From Ischnura elegans (Eukaryota > Arthropoda > Insecta > Odonata > Coenagrionidae), in contig NC_060251.1 in the NCBI RefSeq assembly GCF_921293095.1, positions 64,063,585-64,127,584 of the forward strand: DNA of 64,000 nucleotides, in the 5' to 3' direction. This document shows positions 10,176 to 21,260 of the stretch, one piece after another. The translations under genes were made by a program, and so were the position numbers. Position 1 is the stretch's first letter; each line of letters begins with the position of its first letter. Below the pieces are notes generated by a model that was not told the origin of the DNA, did not search any database, and saw nothing but the letters and a program-made list of their open reading frames with translations.

Positions 10176-11781
10176 CGATTTTCCTTCTAAGACTCCCCTC
10201 CTCTACATCTCTGGCTGAGGAGAGCCGATCAATGACCTTGGCCTATGGCATCTCTCTTATCAGATCCCACTCGTGGAATGCGACAAACAAACGCAAGCTT
10301 TTGGTATGACTTCGTCGAGTTAAAAAAAGGAGTTCGAGAAGGCGATCAAATTTTTAACTAGTTTTTTATAATAACATTTTCTTTATTTAAATGTTGTAGG
10401 CTAATTATAGTTTTATTTTTTGGTTTTAAATATTAATTGATTTGCAAATATCAAAGTGCACAGCGTTCCGCTCACTTGTTATTTAAATATATGTACCTAT
10501 TTCTCGCCTTTTATTTCTTCTTGACTATCGAGGCAGCCTTAATGTGAAATAGAGTGTAGATAAAAACAATTAAATAAAGAAATGGGGCATTTAGGTACAG
10601 CATAACTTTCGTAGCTCAATATTGCGTTAATTTTCAGGGTCTGCTTAAGGGCCGGGACACCTAAACCCCCGGTAGAGGGGCGACACAATGGCAGTTTGGC
10701 CGGTAAGTATTTTGCCTGGAACCGACCCAGTCAATTTCGACAAAACTTTAACTTATAAACGAATTAAAAACTTTTATCATAATTGCAACGAAAACAACCC
10801 GTTTGTAAAGGTTTTCGATCAATTTACCAACTATGGTAACCCATTACTCGCGAAAAAGCAATTTTAATTTGATCAAACTTTAGTAATTGCAATGTTCGAT
10901 ACGTGATTGAAATATGTAGTATTTATTGGAAATATATGTAGGTATCTACCAAGTGGATTAATGTACAAATGGCAAAATAGCGCTACGATAATTATGCTTT
11001 CATAATTTTGTGCATCTTAAAGTAATTTAGTTATTTTATTTAACTCAAGTGCGCATAACCAATGCGGCGGCAGTAGGTTCTAGCACGCCCAGCAGGTATG
11101 GCTATAACTTTGAACACAACTTGTTGATTTCCATTTAACATGTTCGTTTGCATGATATTTGACCTAATATTGCGATTAAATGACTTCAGTACCTCGAATT
11201 AATTTAAAATTTCTATGTTACTGACTAACCCAATACTTGGGCAGAGTGGGACACTTTTTATCAAAGAAGAAACTTAATTCTTTTAACTATTTTAATTAGC
11301 TGTATCTCTCGCAGATTTTTTTATACGTTTTGGAACACATGCTACGGTAATGACAAACATTTCACCAAATCATCAGTAATATACTTTTGAAAATAAAATT
11401 TAGATACCGCACCTGCCACACTGTGATCCAGTCACTAATGACCGAGACATTTACGACATGCAGTGCTTTCCTTTGCACAACCTTAAATCATTCGCTGGTC
11501 GATGCCATCAAATGATTAACTGATGAAATGAAAAAAGTCAGCGATAAGGATGACCCCGGTCAGTCTCAATGGGTTAACTATTACACCCGCTGCAGTTACT
11601 ATCGCCTTTCATCAGGGGAATAAGGAAAAATGGATTTAAATCCCTGCACTGTACACTCCACCGCGCATCGATAATATAGAAATCCACAAGCGGAAACCGC
11701 TTCTTTTCCGTTATTTCAACTCAGTCTGGCATAACGAAATTTTAATAATTCTATAGTTTTCCATGTATTGATTCATACTTA

Positions 11782-12072
11782 CAAGTGCGTACCCAGGATC
11801 AAAACTAGAGGGGTTAAGGGGGGTCATTCGAGTTATAACACAGAAAAGGTAATGAAACCAAATTTTCAAGAAAATTATAACATCGCTTTCTTAGTTTTTA
11901 TAATTATTTGATCCGAAAAAATGTTTTTTATTTTAATTGCATGTTTCATTCTAATATCACTTTTCTTGGATTTAAAGAAAATCTGTTCAAAATTTACTTT
12001 TGGAACTAAATTTACCTTTGCTTCTAGGGGGATGCAACTGTCCCTTCCTGCCCCCCGCTGGGTACGCCCATT
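11782..12072. mobile_element. hAT-like MITE, GCGTACCCAG family (copy in segment B)
   Basis: Orthologous within the duplication to 2,466-2,761. Ends CAAGTGCGTACCCAG... with target duplication CATACTTA / GATACTTA (7 of 8). Confidence 0.7.
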
Positions 12073-12298
12073 GATACTTACACCAACTAATTCTTCCGCG
12101 CGTGGTGGAAAAAGGACAATATGGTCCACAAAAACTAGAAGTAACAGACCAGATAATCCGTGGCGAACAAGAGGAGGGGTATTATCGGGTTGATATCCCA
12201 CAGAAATTTTACGATTCGGAATTCCTGCGGACTGCATTACATCGCGACGTATTTCCCCCCTTCCCTTCCAAGGAAATCCTGATTTCGGCCATGAGACC

Positions 12299-12492
12299 AT
12301 AGGCGGATCTAGGGGGGGTGGCACGGGGGCACATCCCCCCCCAGACCCTTAAAAAATATGAAAGATTTTTAATACGTTCCATATCATTGCGTTCGTTTTG
12401 TATTACAAGGTATCCTTGTACCTCCCCAGCGCAAAACCCTGGATACGGCTTTGCTTGTACCCCCCCAGAAAGAAATCCTGGATCCGCCCCTG
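12299..12492. mobile_element. hAT-like MITE present only in segment B
   Basis: Ends ATAGGCGGATCTAGG and, reversed, CAGGGGCGGATCCAGG. Flanked by perfect duplications CATGAGACC (12,290-12,298 and 12,493-12,501; 8 or 9 bp). Lies in a stretch that copy A lacks altogether. Confidence 0.75.
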
Positions 12493-12887
12493 CATGAGAC
12501 CATCCATAGTTCGTTCGTACATATATCTTAAAACGAAACGAAGAAGAAACATAAAATTTACATTCAAATTCATTTTACTACAACCCACGATTTTGAGAAA
12601 TGTTTGAGGTCAAGGATTGAAAAATTATACATGATTGGTAAATGTGGATTGAAAATAGAGTTTTGCGGGAAAACTTCTTAATTCCGTTAAGATATGATTG
12701 ATTGGTTTAAAAGATAAAGTCAGCGACAAGAGGAAGATAAAAACGGCGATTTTTAAGCATGCTGTAAAGGTTACAATACTTGTTGAAGACATTAACTCCA
12801 ATACCAGAAACGGAAAATTTGATATCTCAATCCGTTTCGTTAATACAGGTCGTCAGGAAGACTTGAATGTAATGCGATTGCCCCACC

Positions 12888-13108
12888 AAGGGGCGGATCG
12901 AGGATTTCTCTCTGGGGGGGGGAGGGAGGCACAAACAAGGCCATTCCCAGGATTTTGTTCTGGGAGGGGGCACAAGTACACCCCGTAATACAAAACGAAC
13001 GCAATTATAACGGGACCGTTTTAAAAATCTTGCATACTTTTTAAGGGTCTGAGGGGGGGGGGACCCGGGGGCACGTGCCCCCCGGTCCCCCCCCCTATAT
13101 CCACCTAT
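12888..13108. mobile_element. MITE with GCGGATC-type ends (segment B)
   Basis: Counterpart of 3,038-3,243, with ends GGGGCGGATCGAGG and, reversed, CATAGGTGGATATAGG. Confidence 0.5.
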
Positions 13109-13329
13109 GGTCTCATCCTCATACAAAGGCGTAAAATTTGAACCAGTGGAATAAATAAAAATAGTGAAATTGACTAAGTTTTAAGGGCACTAGTAAAAGA
13201 GAAAATAACTAATATAATTCCAGGAACTTTATATTAAAGCGGATAGGGGGTCGCTGATATTCGCAATTGTAAAATTCGCATCGAATTCTTAATGTAAAAT
13301 TAAACGAATTAAATGTTAAACGTCTAATT

Positions 13330-14060
13330 CGCAAAGGTTTATGGGGAGATGTTCTTTACCCTTCACCCCTACCGCACCAGGACTGACGGCCTATCCTTTG
13401 CAGACCGCCCTCTGAGCAGCCCTGCCGATAGCCGATAACATTAATGGGTTTCACACTGAGAATGAATATAACCTCCCCAATTAGCTTAATCTCCCTAAGT
13501 TCTTTGACGCCGCATGATTCACACTGGGAAAATCCACGAATAGCTCACTCCGAGATAACATGAGACATCTTAGTCACCGATAAAGGGAGTCGACCCCCGG
13601 AACACAGAGGAGGGTGATTGGGGGAGTTACCGGGAATCCAGGCCTCGCAGACCGCACGCGTCAGAAGACAAAGGGTCCAAGGTACGCTTCGTATGCTCGA
13701 GACTTCATTTAAAGGTTCAAGCACGGTTCAACGGTGACCGTCGGCTGGACATGTAAAAACACGCCCGTAGATAACCGTTGGACTGGCTGAGGTGAATGTT
13801 TACTTCCAGGAGACCGGCGTTACCGTAAGCTGACGAAGACCACGGAAGACACCACGACAACAATGTACAACGGATGATCCTTCACCTTCTCCAGACGCCC
13901 TGCACTCGAGGCCAACGAATTCAGTCCTTCACAGGTGCACCGGACACATCGGCAGAAGCAGCCATCGCAGCAACAACCTCTTCCGTCCCGCGAAAACGAG
14001 GATATATGCTGTGACGTACTCCCGAAAGGTATGATTAGCATTTCTTTGACAAAATAGACT
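13330..14060. other. Strongly conserved block shared by both segments (copy B)
   Basis: Partner of 3,470-4,200. It is moderately GC-rich compared with its AT-rich surroundings, and no mobile-element ends are visible inside it. Confidence 0.5.
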
Positions 14061-14164
14061 AGTTGTACACCAACATCTGTACCTACATTATACCCTGCGA
14101 GCCACGTCCAGGGTGTTTGGCAGGGGGTGATCAGTCACCAGCATGCAATAGGATTCCCACATCC

Positions 14165-14443
14165 ATAGGCGGATTTAGAGGGGAGGGACAGGGGCACGTG
14201 CCCCCGCCATACGCTTAAAAAATAAACGAGATTTTCAATACAAATATTAAATAATTTTATATTTCAATATAGAAGTTATAAATATTTCCATATTACTAAT
14301 TTTTATGGTAAAATTAAGAGTACATTTAGTAGATAAATTATTGCTTTTAGTTTTCAACCCGAATATGAGAAGACCGTTCTCCTGTCAGACCCTGGTGTCC
14401 CCCAAACCCCACCACAGAAAAAAATCCCGGATTCGCCCTAGCC
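14165..14443. mobile_element. MITE with GCGGATTTAG / GCGAATCCGG ends (segment B)
   Basis: Counterpart of 4,301-4,575, same ends and interior with point changes. Confidence 0.5.
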
Positions 14444-15059
14444 TACATACACACCACACGGTACCACATTCATGAAAAGGCAAAACTTGCCAACTACTCA
14501 TGAAGGCAATCTACTCATGAAGCTAGAACACAAAAAATATGCTCTTAAAAATATTAAGAAAATTCAGAAACATGCATTAAGGAATACATAAATTAGTATG
14601 CGTAACTACAAGTCATCTATGGTATTTGTAATTTTTAACGCTGCGGTGGTAGTCTCTTGTTAATGGTGGAAAAAACGACATTCTGAGTGTATCGGTTCTA
14701 CAGGTTATCTCTCTTATTTTATTTATATGATCTTTAGTAAATGCAAGAGTTATGTTCAGATGGAAAATAGCATATTAACTGCGAATGAACGGAACGCTTT
14801 TAAAAATCCATAAATGCACGGTCATGTTCATTTTTATGAAATGACAGATACGCTCTAATTCCACTTAACATTACCGCACTCCTAGAAACGCTGTCTCAAT
14901 TAATATAATTAACGGCGTCACTCGCTAGGATGACTCATTGCATTTTTTTCCATAGTTCTAACTTTGCATGGATTTGCTATAAGAATTACTAACCATTGGC
15001 AAGTTTGGTCTTTGCATGAATATGCATGTATATTTTGCTCATATGCATACTATTTCTAT

Positions 15060-15172
15060 GACCGTGCGGTGTGCATGTGGCGGTCCTCTTGCATGCTGCA
15101 TGTTGGTGATTGGTCACCCCCTGCCAAACAGCATACAGGTGGCTCGCTCGGGTATTATGTAGATGTAGTGTA
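15060..15172 (+). repeat. Dispersed repeat with GTAGATGTAG tail
   Basis: Plus-strand member of the family described at 4,190-4,300: GTGTGCATGTGG, GTTGGTGATTGGTCACCCC, GGTGGCTCGC, TATTATGTAGATGTAG. Confidence 0.55.
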
Positions 15173-15639
15173 ACTGACCCCTTAGAACTATTCGAATGGA
15201 AATCACTGTCAGATCGTAGATTGAAAACTAGACTAACCTATTCTGTAAATTCATCAGCAGTTTATTTTACGAAGAAGTGAGCCATATCTTACGAACGCCA
15301 ACATACTACGGTTGATCATACCATAAAAAATGAAATAAGAGAGATAGAATGTATTACAAATAGATTTACAATGCCGATTTTATCCGCGATCTATAAGAGA
15401 ATATAACAACAGCATTAGGACTTAGAAATGGATTTGGTGACCGATAATGTAGCTTACTAACTTATACATTCCTTGACGTATGCTTCTGATTTTACTAGTA
15501 TTTCTCTTAGCATGTTTTGCATGTTCTATCTTCAAAGGAAGATTGTCTTCGTTAGTAGTCGTGAATTTTTGCCTTTGCATATTTTGGAAGTATTTTAATA
15601 GTGTTATTTTTATATAGTATAGAATTTATTAGTATGCGT

Positions 15640-15752
15640 AATGTTATTTGGACCGAGTGGTGTGTATGTGGGACACTGCATCTGGTGATTAATAACCCCT
15701 TGCCAAAGACCCTAGAGATGGCTCGCAAGGTGTTATATAGATGTAGATATAT
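15640..15752 (+). repeat. Dispersed repeat with ATAGATGTAGATA tail
   Basis: Plus-strand member: GGTGTGTATGTGGG, CTGGTGATTAATAACCCC, GATGGCTCGCAAGGTGTTA, ATAGATGTAGATA. It forms most of a chance open frame 15,601-15,936. Confidence 0.5.
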
Positions 15753-15813
15753 TTTTTGCAAGACGCTTTACCTCTCACCTAAAGTCACTAATTTCACTAT
15801 TATTTCTCACCAG

Positions 15814-15932
15814 CTAACGATAGCATTGATGCGAGATCAAGAGCATTGCCAGCTCCACACCGTCAGCGGCGAAACTTTCCTTACTATGGACATCCGGCTG
15901 TCAATAACGTCAGAATGGTCAACTATTGCGAG
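15814..15932 (+). other. Candidate exon, copy B
   Basis: Partner of 5,608-5,727 with the same splice-site motifs. Open in one plus frame here but closed in copy A. Confidence 0.25.
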
Positions 15933-15959
15933 GTAAGCGTTTATATTATTTACTCGCAC

Positions 15960-16400
15960 GCTCCGCGCGCTCGTTAAGGGGCTCCGCCCCTTAAAACCCC
16001 GGTTCCGGCTTCGCCGTCTACATTTGTGGTCGTTCGAAGAGTTTTGAAGTTCGAATAATCTCAACACGGCTAGGGGCCGGCTTCGCCGGCCAGGGGGTAG
16101 GGAGGTGCCCCACTCATTCCTCGGAACGGCTTCGCCGTTCCTCGCTGAAGGGCGGCTTCGCCGCCTGGGGGTTTAGTGTGCCAGAGGGCGAGGGCATTTC
16201 GGAACTGTTTCACCGTCATTCGTTTAAGGGGCGGCTTCGCCGCCCAGAGGTGAGGGGAGTCCACAGCGGTTGCGCCGCTTGAACATCGGGGCGGCTACGC
16301 CGCCCGGGGGTTGCTGAAGCTCCCCCTCGCCTACGCCAGTTCCTCGTTGTGGGGCGGCTTCGCCGCCTTGGGGTTGAGGAGCCCCCCGCGGCTGCTCCGC
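15960..16400. repeat. Cluster of GC-rich short palindromes
   Basis: At least eight hairpins with a common GGCGGCTTCGCCGCC-like core: 15,974-15,994 (TTAAGGGGC/GCCCCTTAA), 16,075-16,091, 16,123-16,141, 16,150-16,165, ~16,229-16,246, ~16,265-16,280, 16,288-16,305 and ~16,351-16,368. Stems are 6-9 bp with a 3-5 base TTC/TCC/TAC loop. Stems vary while self-complementarity is kept, which points to selection or spread of the palindromes rather than a coding sequence. Confidence 0.8.
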
Positions 16401-16442
16401 CTAGTCCTTATAAATGGTCTTCCCCACCGAGAGGGGTGCCCA

Positions 16443-18115
16443 GGGGGATTCGGGGATTTTAGTGTGTTATGCATGCGGTCACCAAAAGTCCACAGTGATC
16501 ATGTAGCGATGATTGTAAAAGGTAGTGCAATGCGGATTAATAGTGGCGACAAGTACCCATAAAAGAAGACTTAATGGCAAGTTTTTCATTTTTATTTCGG
16601 GGGGTTCCTACGGAATAACGGGGGTTTTATACTTGTGTTAACCAGTGGTCACTAAAAGTTCTCATAAATTCCGTGCCGATAAGTCCTAGGGGACCGGAAG
16701 AGTGGTCTTACGATTCTTTTCCCTGGAGAGGCTATTTATTAGAAATTTTTTGGGAGGTTTCACGGGGTTATCGGGGGTTTTAATAAGTGGTAGGGGCATC
16801 GGTTAAATTGTGTCGAAAACTATTCGGAAAGGCGAGTTTAAATTTGTTTAATTTTTTTTTCGGCGATGTTCCAGGAGGTAATCGGGGGTGTTCTGGTATT
16901 TTTTCCCGTATGGTTTACGGTGGCTCGCCCTCACCAAATATTCCGGATCTAGAGCTCAGAGGGGACGGGTAGTGCGGCGTAATGTTTGCGAGAAGTTCCC
17001 AAATAGGAGACTAAATGACACATTTTACATTAGGGGGGATTTCACGGGGATACCGGGGGTTTAAATGTGTGTACTCCTGGCGGTCACCATCCATTCACAT
17101 AAATGTCGGGGGGATGAGTCGTTGGGGGCGGTGGAATAGTCACGAAAAGGACCTAAAAAGTAGACTTATTTGAAAATTTTATTTTTTTGGGGGGGGGGTT
17201 TACCGGGGGTTTATAGGTTTTTACTGCCAGCGGTCATCAATCGTCCACATCTATAGGGTGGTTTCCTATTATTTTTTTATTGCCTAAATCGAAAGATTAT
17301 TACTCCTGGAGTACGTATTTCACGCTTTTAGATTTTTAAATGACAATATCTATTTTTAGCGATTAAATGAAAAGTGAAAATTTTCAAGCGCGCGAAAACG
17401 TGACGCGTATGTAGGAATGATGGGAAATCTCTCCGTACGTCGTATTTCTGGTTCCCCCTCCGCCCGGTGAGGTGACCTTGAGGCGAGGCTTAGCGCTGAT
17501 ACGTCGCAGGCTGCCAGCAGGTAGCCTAGTACCCTGCTGGCTGGTAGCGCTTGGCTTAAATAAGGATTATTAATACCGTAATAAACGAGGAAAACTTTCC
17601 GACCTTAGCCAGTTTTAATAAGTGATTATTAAGACATGTTTCCCTGAGCTCTGCGCCTCATGCATGCATTGGTAACCTCAGACGATGTATAACTCCTATC
17701 TTCTCCTATAGAAACTAGGTCCCTGTGACGTCACGTGGAGTGGCATCGCATGGGCGCCAATCTGGCCCTTTTCAAATGAGGATAAAAATGGACCATTGCC
17801 ATTCGTCTAAACCGGCATTTATAAAACGAAATAATTTGTATATTATGAATACACTAATGGTGGGTAACGAATCGCAATTATTGCCTTTTGTTTTCTTTGA
17901 TGAAGGAAACTACCCTATTCCGTAGCGATGAGTGGTAAGGATTGGAAAAGCGGCGGAATTGTGACGAAAGGTACCCGACAAGGCTACTTATATGCTAATT
18001 TTAATTTTTTAGGGGGTTTCGGGGGGTTAAAAGATGACGGTACTATATGGTCACATTCATTTACTGTCATGTCTAAAAGAATTGTGCCCTATGACATCCA
18101 TATTTCGAAAGTAAT
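16443..18115. repeat. Diverged G-rich tandem array, ~155 bp unit
   Basis: Seven units begin near 16,443, 16,598, 16,751, 16,861, 17,033, 17,189 and 18,013. Each starts with spaced G runs (e.g. GGGGG..TTTCACGGGG..ACCGGGGGTTT) and most go on to a GCGGTCACCA motif and a TCCACAT-like motif. Spacing is 153-172 bp (one unit 110), and 157 across the last pair once the nested MITE is removed. Units are well diverged, so the array is old. The G runs could form quadruplexes. Confidence 0.75.
17253..17919 (+). mobile_element. AATAGGGTGG MITE, copy 2, nested in the G-rich tandem array
   Basis: Same family as 5,845-6,529. Inserted in the sixth unit of the array at 16,443-18,115. Removing its 667 bases restores the ~157 bp unit spacing. 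Confidence 0.85.
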
Positions 18116-18605
18116 ACAATAAAAAGCAAACCAGTCCCTGACAAATGTTAGCAGTGCCCGCCATTTTTATTTTTTCGCGGTTAAATCCATTAAATAATTA
18201 TTAAACTGTTTATGTTTTCTGAAAGACAATGCATAGCTGTATGTAACTACAAAGTTTAAAAGAAATCGGTTGAGTTAAAATTGACAAAACCTTGTGTTAA
18301 TCTTTTGAAAATCGTAATTTTCGGTGATTTTCGGAATATTTTAATTTTATTCTCAGTAACCAAGGACGATGAAAGAAAAACGTTACCTACATTTCGTAGA
18401 CTATGTTATGAGCATATATAATAATCATTTTCAATATCCTACACCTGTAATTACGACTAGGGGAGCGGAAGTTATGAAATATTTTTCGAAAAACCAATTT
18501 TTGGACGCCATTTTGGCAGCAAATTTCTTAAAAAGAAACTTATAACATAGCATAATTACGTTACTACATTTACCAGCTTTCAAAAAATGCATTAACGATC
18601 CGTGT

Positions 18606-18764
18606 GGCACGCACGGTTCGCGCGCAGTAAAATAAAAACCGGAAGACGGTCCCCGGAAAAAGCGCGATTTCGGCCATTTTGTCGTCCTAGCGACGACACG
18701 TGGCGGAAACTTCCGGTTTTCGGATTTTTCCTCCGAATCATTTCCGGTTCCCCGCACGCGTGCC
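18606..18764. repeat. Nested inverted repeat
   Basis: Three complementary pairs sit inside one another: GGCACGC (18,606-18,612) with GCGTGCC (18,758-18,764); AAAACCGGAAG (18,635-18,645) with CTTCCGGTTTT (18,710-18,720); GTCGTC (18,681-18,686) with GACGAC (18,692-18,697) around loop CTAGC. Just beyond lies a TGAGTGAGTCAGTCAC stretch. Confidence 0.65.
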
Positions 18765-18949
18765 AAATTTCAGCTCTCCAGCACTTCTAGAACTGGTCGG
18801 GAATTTGTATCCATGAGTGAGTCAGTCACCACGAGGGCTGTATATAGATAGGATTTATCTTTATTGAACGGGACATTTTCACTACGGCCAATAAGACGCT
18901 CAACTTATTTAAAAATACCGAATTCTTTAAGTACACAATTCAGAGTACC

Positions 18950-19140
18950 CGCAGTTTGGCTTCCGGGTGATCCTCCGCGTCGATTCATCTTCGTACGACA
19001 GTTTCGGCGGCGTTGCAGCAGGCGTCTTCAAGTTTGCATGCAAGCTTTCATCCGACATATCACACCAGAAGACGCCTGCTTCTACAACAGCGAAACTGTA
19101 GTATGAAGATGAATCGACGCGGAGGAAAACCCGGAAGCCA
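18950..19140. repeat. Foldback (long inverted repeat), copy B
   Basis: Arms 18,957-19,029 and 19,068-19,140 (about 73 bp) are largely complementary: TGGCTTCCGGGT with ACCCGGAAGCCA, GCGTCGATTCATCTTC with GAAGATGAATCGACGC, AGGCGTCTTC with GAAGACGCCT. The 38-base loop contains TTTGCATGCAA. A hAT MITE sits in the right arm, and pairing resumes beyond it at 19,378-19,390 (CGGAAGCCAAACCGC). Low GC skew and no coding frame. Confidence 0.75.
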
Positions 19141-19376
19141 ATGGGGTAGCCAGGAATTTTGTTCGGGAGGGGGTCCAAAATCAGGGGGTAATTTTTAAAA
19201 GTAGGGTACTTAGTTGAGGGTTTTAAACTAATTTTTACACGTTTCATAATCGAAAAAATTTCACTTTTCAAAGAAATCTTTTGAAAATTCGTGATCTTTT
19301 GATATTATGTTTTCTTTTATGAAGCAAAGTAATGGTGTTTTTTATTCCGGACCCCCCCCCCTCGCTACGCCAACTG
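19139..19376. mobile_element. hAT-like MITE with 8 bp target duplication
   Basis: Ends CAATGGGGTAGCCAGG and, reversed, CAGTTGGCGTAGCGAGG. Flanks CCGGAAGC (19,131-19,138) and TCGGAAGC (19,377-19,384), 7 of 8. The left part also exists in copy A from 6,728, so it predates the duplication. Confidence 0.75.
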
Positions 19377-19384
19377 TCGGAAGC

Positions 19385-20051
19385 CAAACCGCAATCAGTT
19401 TGGGTCAGATTACCTTCAAGTAACCTTAAACAAAAAATCCATCGCTATATATACGTACATGATACTAGATTTAAGTTTTGAGTTCTTCGCCTCGCAAAAA
19501 AACGGGGGAGTATTTTTCGGGTGAGGAGATTTCATTAGCGGTGGTTGACTCATTACTGCTCTTTGATCACTCACTACTATGCATCTCGAGAGAAATTTCC
19601 AAGGAGGGAGGTTATTGACCTCTTGAGGAACACTTGCTGGCTAAGATAAAAATTGCATCTTAAAACAAGATCGATGACGATTACTCGTAAATTTCGTATA
19701 AATGAGGTGAGGGTGTACTATGCGGGGGGCTACCTACTAATTTCAATAATAAGCAAAATCTAAGGAATGAATCACACGATCATTTCTTCCGTCCCTCAGA
19801 ATGATAGCTCCAGCGATAGGTCTCCAGGGACCCAATGAGTGATTGAGTGATCGCTCGGCTCATCATTTTCTGAATCACTCGGTCAATCCCACCGTTCCTT
19901 TCTCCATAGCTTATTCTGTCACTTTCCGTATTTACAACTTTCATTCAACTAAATATATACCAAGCGCGGCTGTTAGCGGTCTTGAGTTCTGATTGGTAAA
20001 AGGACGGTGCAAGCTACGGTTTCAGCTACGGTAAAAGGGACGTGCCGAGTG
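19385..20051. other. Non-coding spacer
   Basis: AT-rich sequence with scattered TGAGTGATTGAGTGATCGCTC-like short repeats near 19,835; no gene or element ends identified. Confidence 0.4.
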
Positions 20052-20336
20052 ATGGAAAAAGGGATGAAAAGCCCATCCCTCGAGCCATCGCGAGAAACGG
20101 TCATTTTTTCCGCCATCGCTGGATATTCAGTGTTATTCAGTATTAAAGGGTGCAGTCAGTTTAGGTCAGTCACCTCCCCCAACGTCCACCGCCCCATCGC
20201 TTATCTCCCCTCAGTGTTGGCATATACTGCGAAAGCCAATGATGCTAATCTCAGCCTGTCTCCCAGCCAGAAAAATTTTACAACCTTGGGAGTTTTAGCT
20301 GCTGTTATAATAACCCTTATATTATTCTTGCAATGA
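20052..20336 (+). CDS. Small open frame with C-terminal hydrophobic segment (doubtful)
   Basis: ATG 20,052 to TGA ~20,334-20,336, about 94 aa. The C-terminus GVLAAVIITLILFLQ could be a membrane tail. No homologue recognised, no splice or poly(A) evidence, and it lies in repeat-rich DNA. It may well be chance. Confidence 0.15.
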   Translation: MEKGMKSPSLEPSRETVIFSAIAGYSVLFSIKGCSQFRSVTSPNVHRPIAYLPSVLAYTAKANDANLSLSPSQKNFTTLGVLAAVIITLILFLQ

Positions 20337-20580
20337 CAGGACCGGGCAAAGCCAAACCATGCCCTAGGCGACGCGACGCGTCAAGTTCTTTGCGGGCAAT
20401 TTTTGCGAAAGTTCGACTTTGAGGCTATGCATTTTATTATCTATTATTGAAGTTACAAGTCGATCATTCGGTCGGGTGGTAACATAGATACACATAAAAT
20501 AAAATTGACACATTAACAAGTAATAAAATGTAAACTTGAACCCAAACATAATAAAACAAATAAAATGAAAAGACGCAAAC

Positions 20581-21215
20581 AATAGGGTAGTTTCCTTCAT
20601 CAAAGAAAACAAAAGGCATTGATTGCGATTCGTTACCCACCATTAGTGTATTCATAATATACAAATTATTTGGTTTTATGATTCCCAGTTCGCTGCATTT
20701 GAAAAAGGCCAGATTGGCGCCCATGCGATGCCACCCCACGTGATGTCAAGGTTTCTGTATGAGTGTATTGGAGTTATACATCGTCTGAGATTACCAATGC
20801 ATGCATTAGGCACAGACTTCAGGGAAACATCTCTTAATAATCACCTAATTAAAACTGACTAAGGTCGGAAAGTTTTCTTCGTTTGATAAGGTATTAATAA
20901 TCATTATTTAAGCCAAGCGCCACCAGTTAGCAGGGTACTCTGCTACCTGCCAGCATCCTGCGTCGTATCAGCGCTCAAAGCCTTGCCCCAAGGTCACCTC
21001 ACTTGCGGCAGCGGGAACCTGAACGACGTCACATGGGAGTTTTCCCGGCATTCATACTTAGCCGTCGCGTTTTCACGCGCTTGAAAATTTTCACTTTTCG
21101 TTTAAACGCGAAAAATAGATATCGTCATTAAAAAATCTAAAAGGTTAAATACATACTCCAAGAGTAATAATCTTTCGATTTAGGCAATAAAAAAATAATA
21201 GGAAACCACCCTATT
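20581..21215 (-). mobile_element. AATAGGGTGG MITE, copy 3 (reverse orientation)
   Basis: Begins AATAGGGTAGTTTCCTTCAT and ends ...AGGAAACCACCCTATT. Homologous to copies 1, 2 and 4 over its whole length. Confidence 0.85.
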
Positions 21216-21260
21216 CACTACTTTACACGACGCAATTTTCACTGGGGTTTCGTACACACG

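Larger units (their letters stand above)
15950..18860. other. ~2.9 kb insertion present only in segment B
   Basis: Segment A runs without a break from the GAGGTAAGCG motif (5,725) to TTTATTGAACGGGA (5,756). In B the same two flanks are 2.9 kb apart. The insert has three parts: GC-rich palindromes (15,960-16,440), a G-rich tandem array with a nested MITE (16,443-18,115), and AT-rich sequence ending in a nested inverted repeat (18,606-18,764). Base composition is unlike the surroundings. No protein recognised. The origin is open: satellite-like host DNA, a large mobile element, or transferred organellar, viral or microbial DNA. Confidence 0.7.
9313..19270. repeat. Segmental duplication, copy B
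   Basis: Same orientation as copy A and in the same order: secreted-protein gene, MITEs, conserved block, candidate exon, foldback, hAT MITE. Longer than A mainly because of the insertion at 15,950-18,860. The 2.4 kb between the copies (6,850-9,313) is not duplicated, so this is not a simple head-to-tail tandem. Confidence 0.85.

Noticed and set aside
15601-15936. 111-codon plus frame
   Set aside because: Runs through a dispersed repeat and is broken in segment A.
15960-16400. CRISPR-like array
   Set aside because: The repeats are palindromes of variable sequence and spacing, with no constant direct repeat and no cas genes.
16070-16562. Open frames in the GC-rich palindrome region (minus 16,070-16,264; plus 16,311-16,562)
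   Set aside because: Composition-driven; the peptides mirror the palindrome repeats and show no domain.
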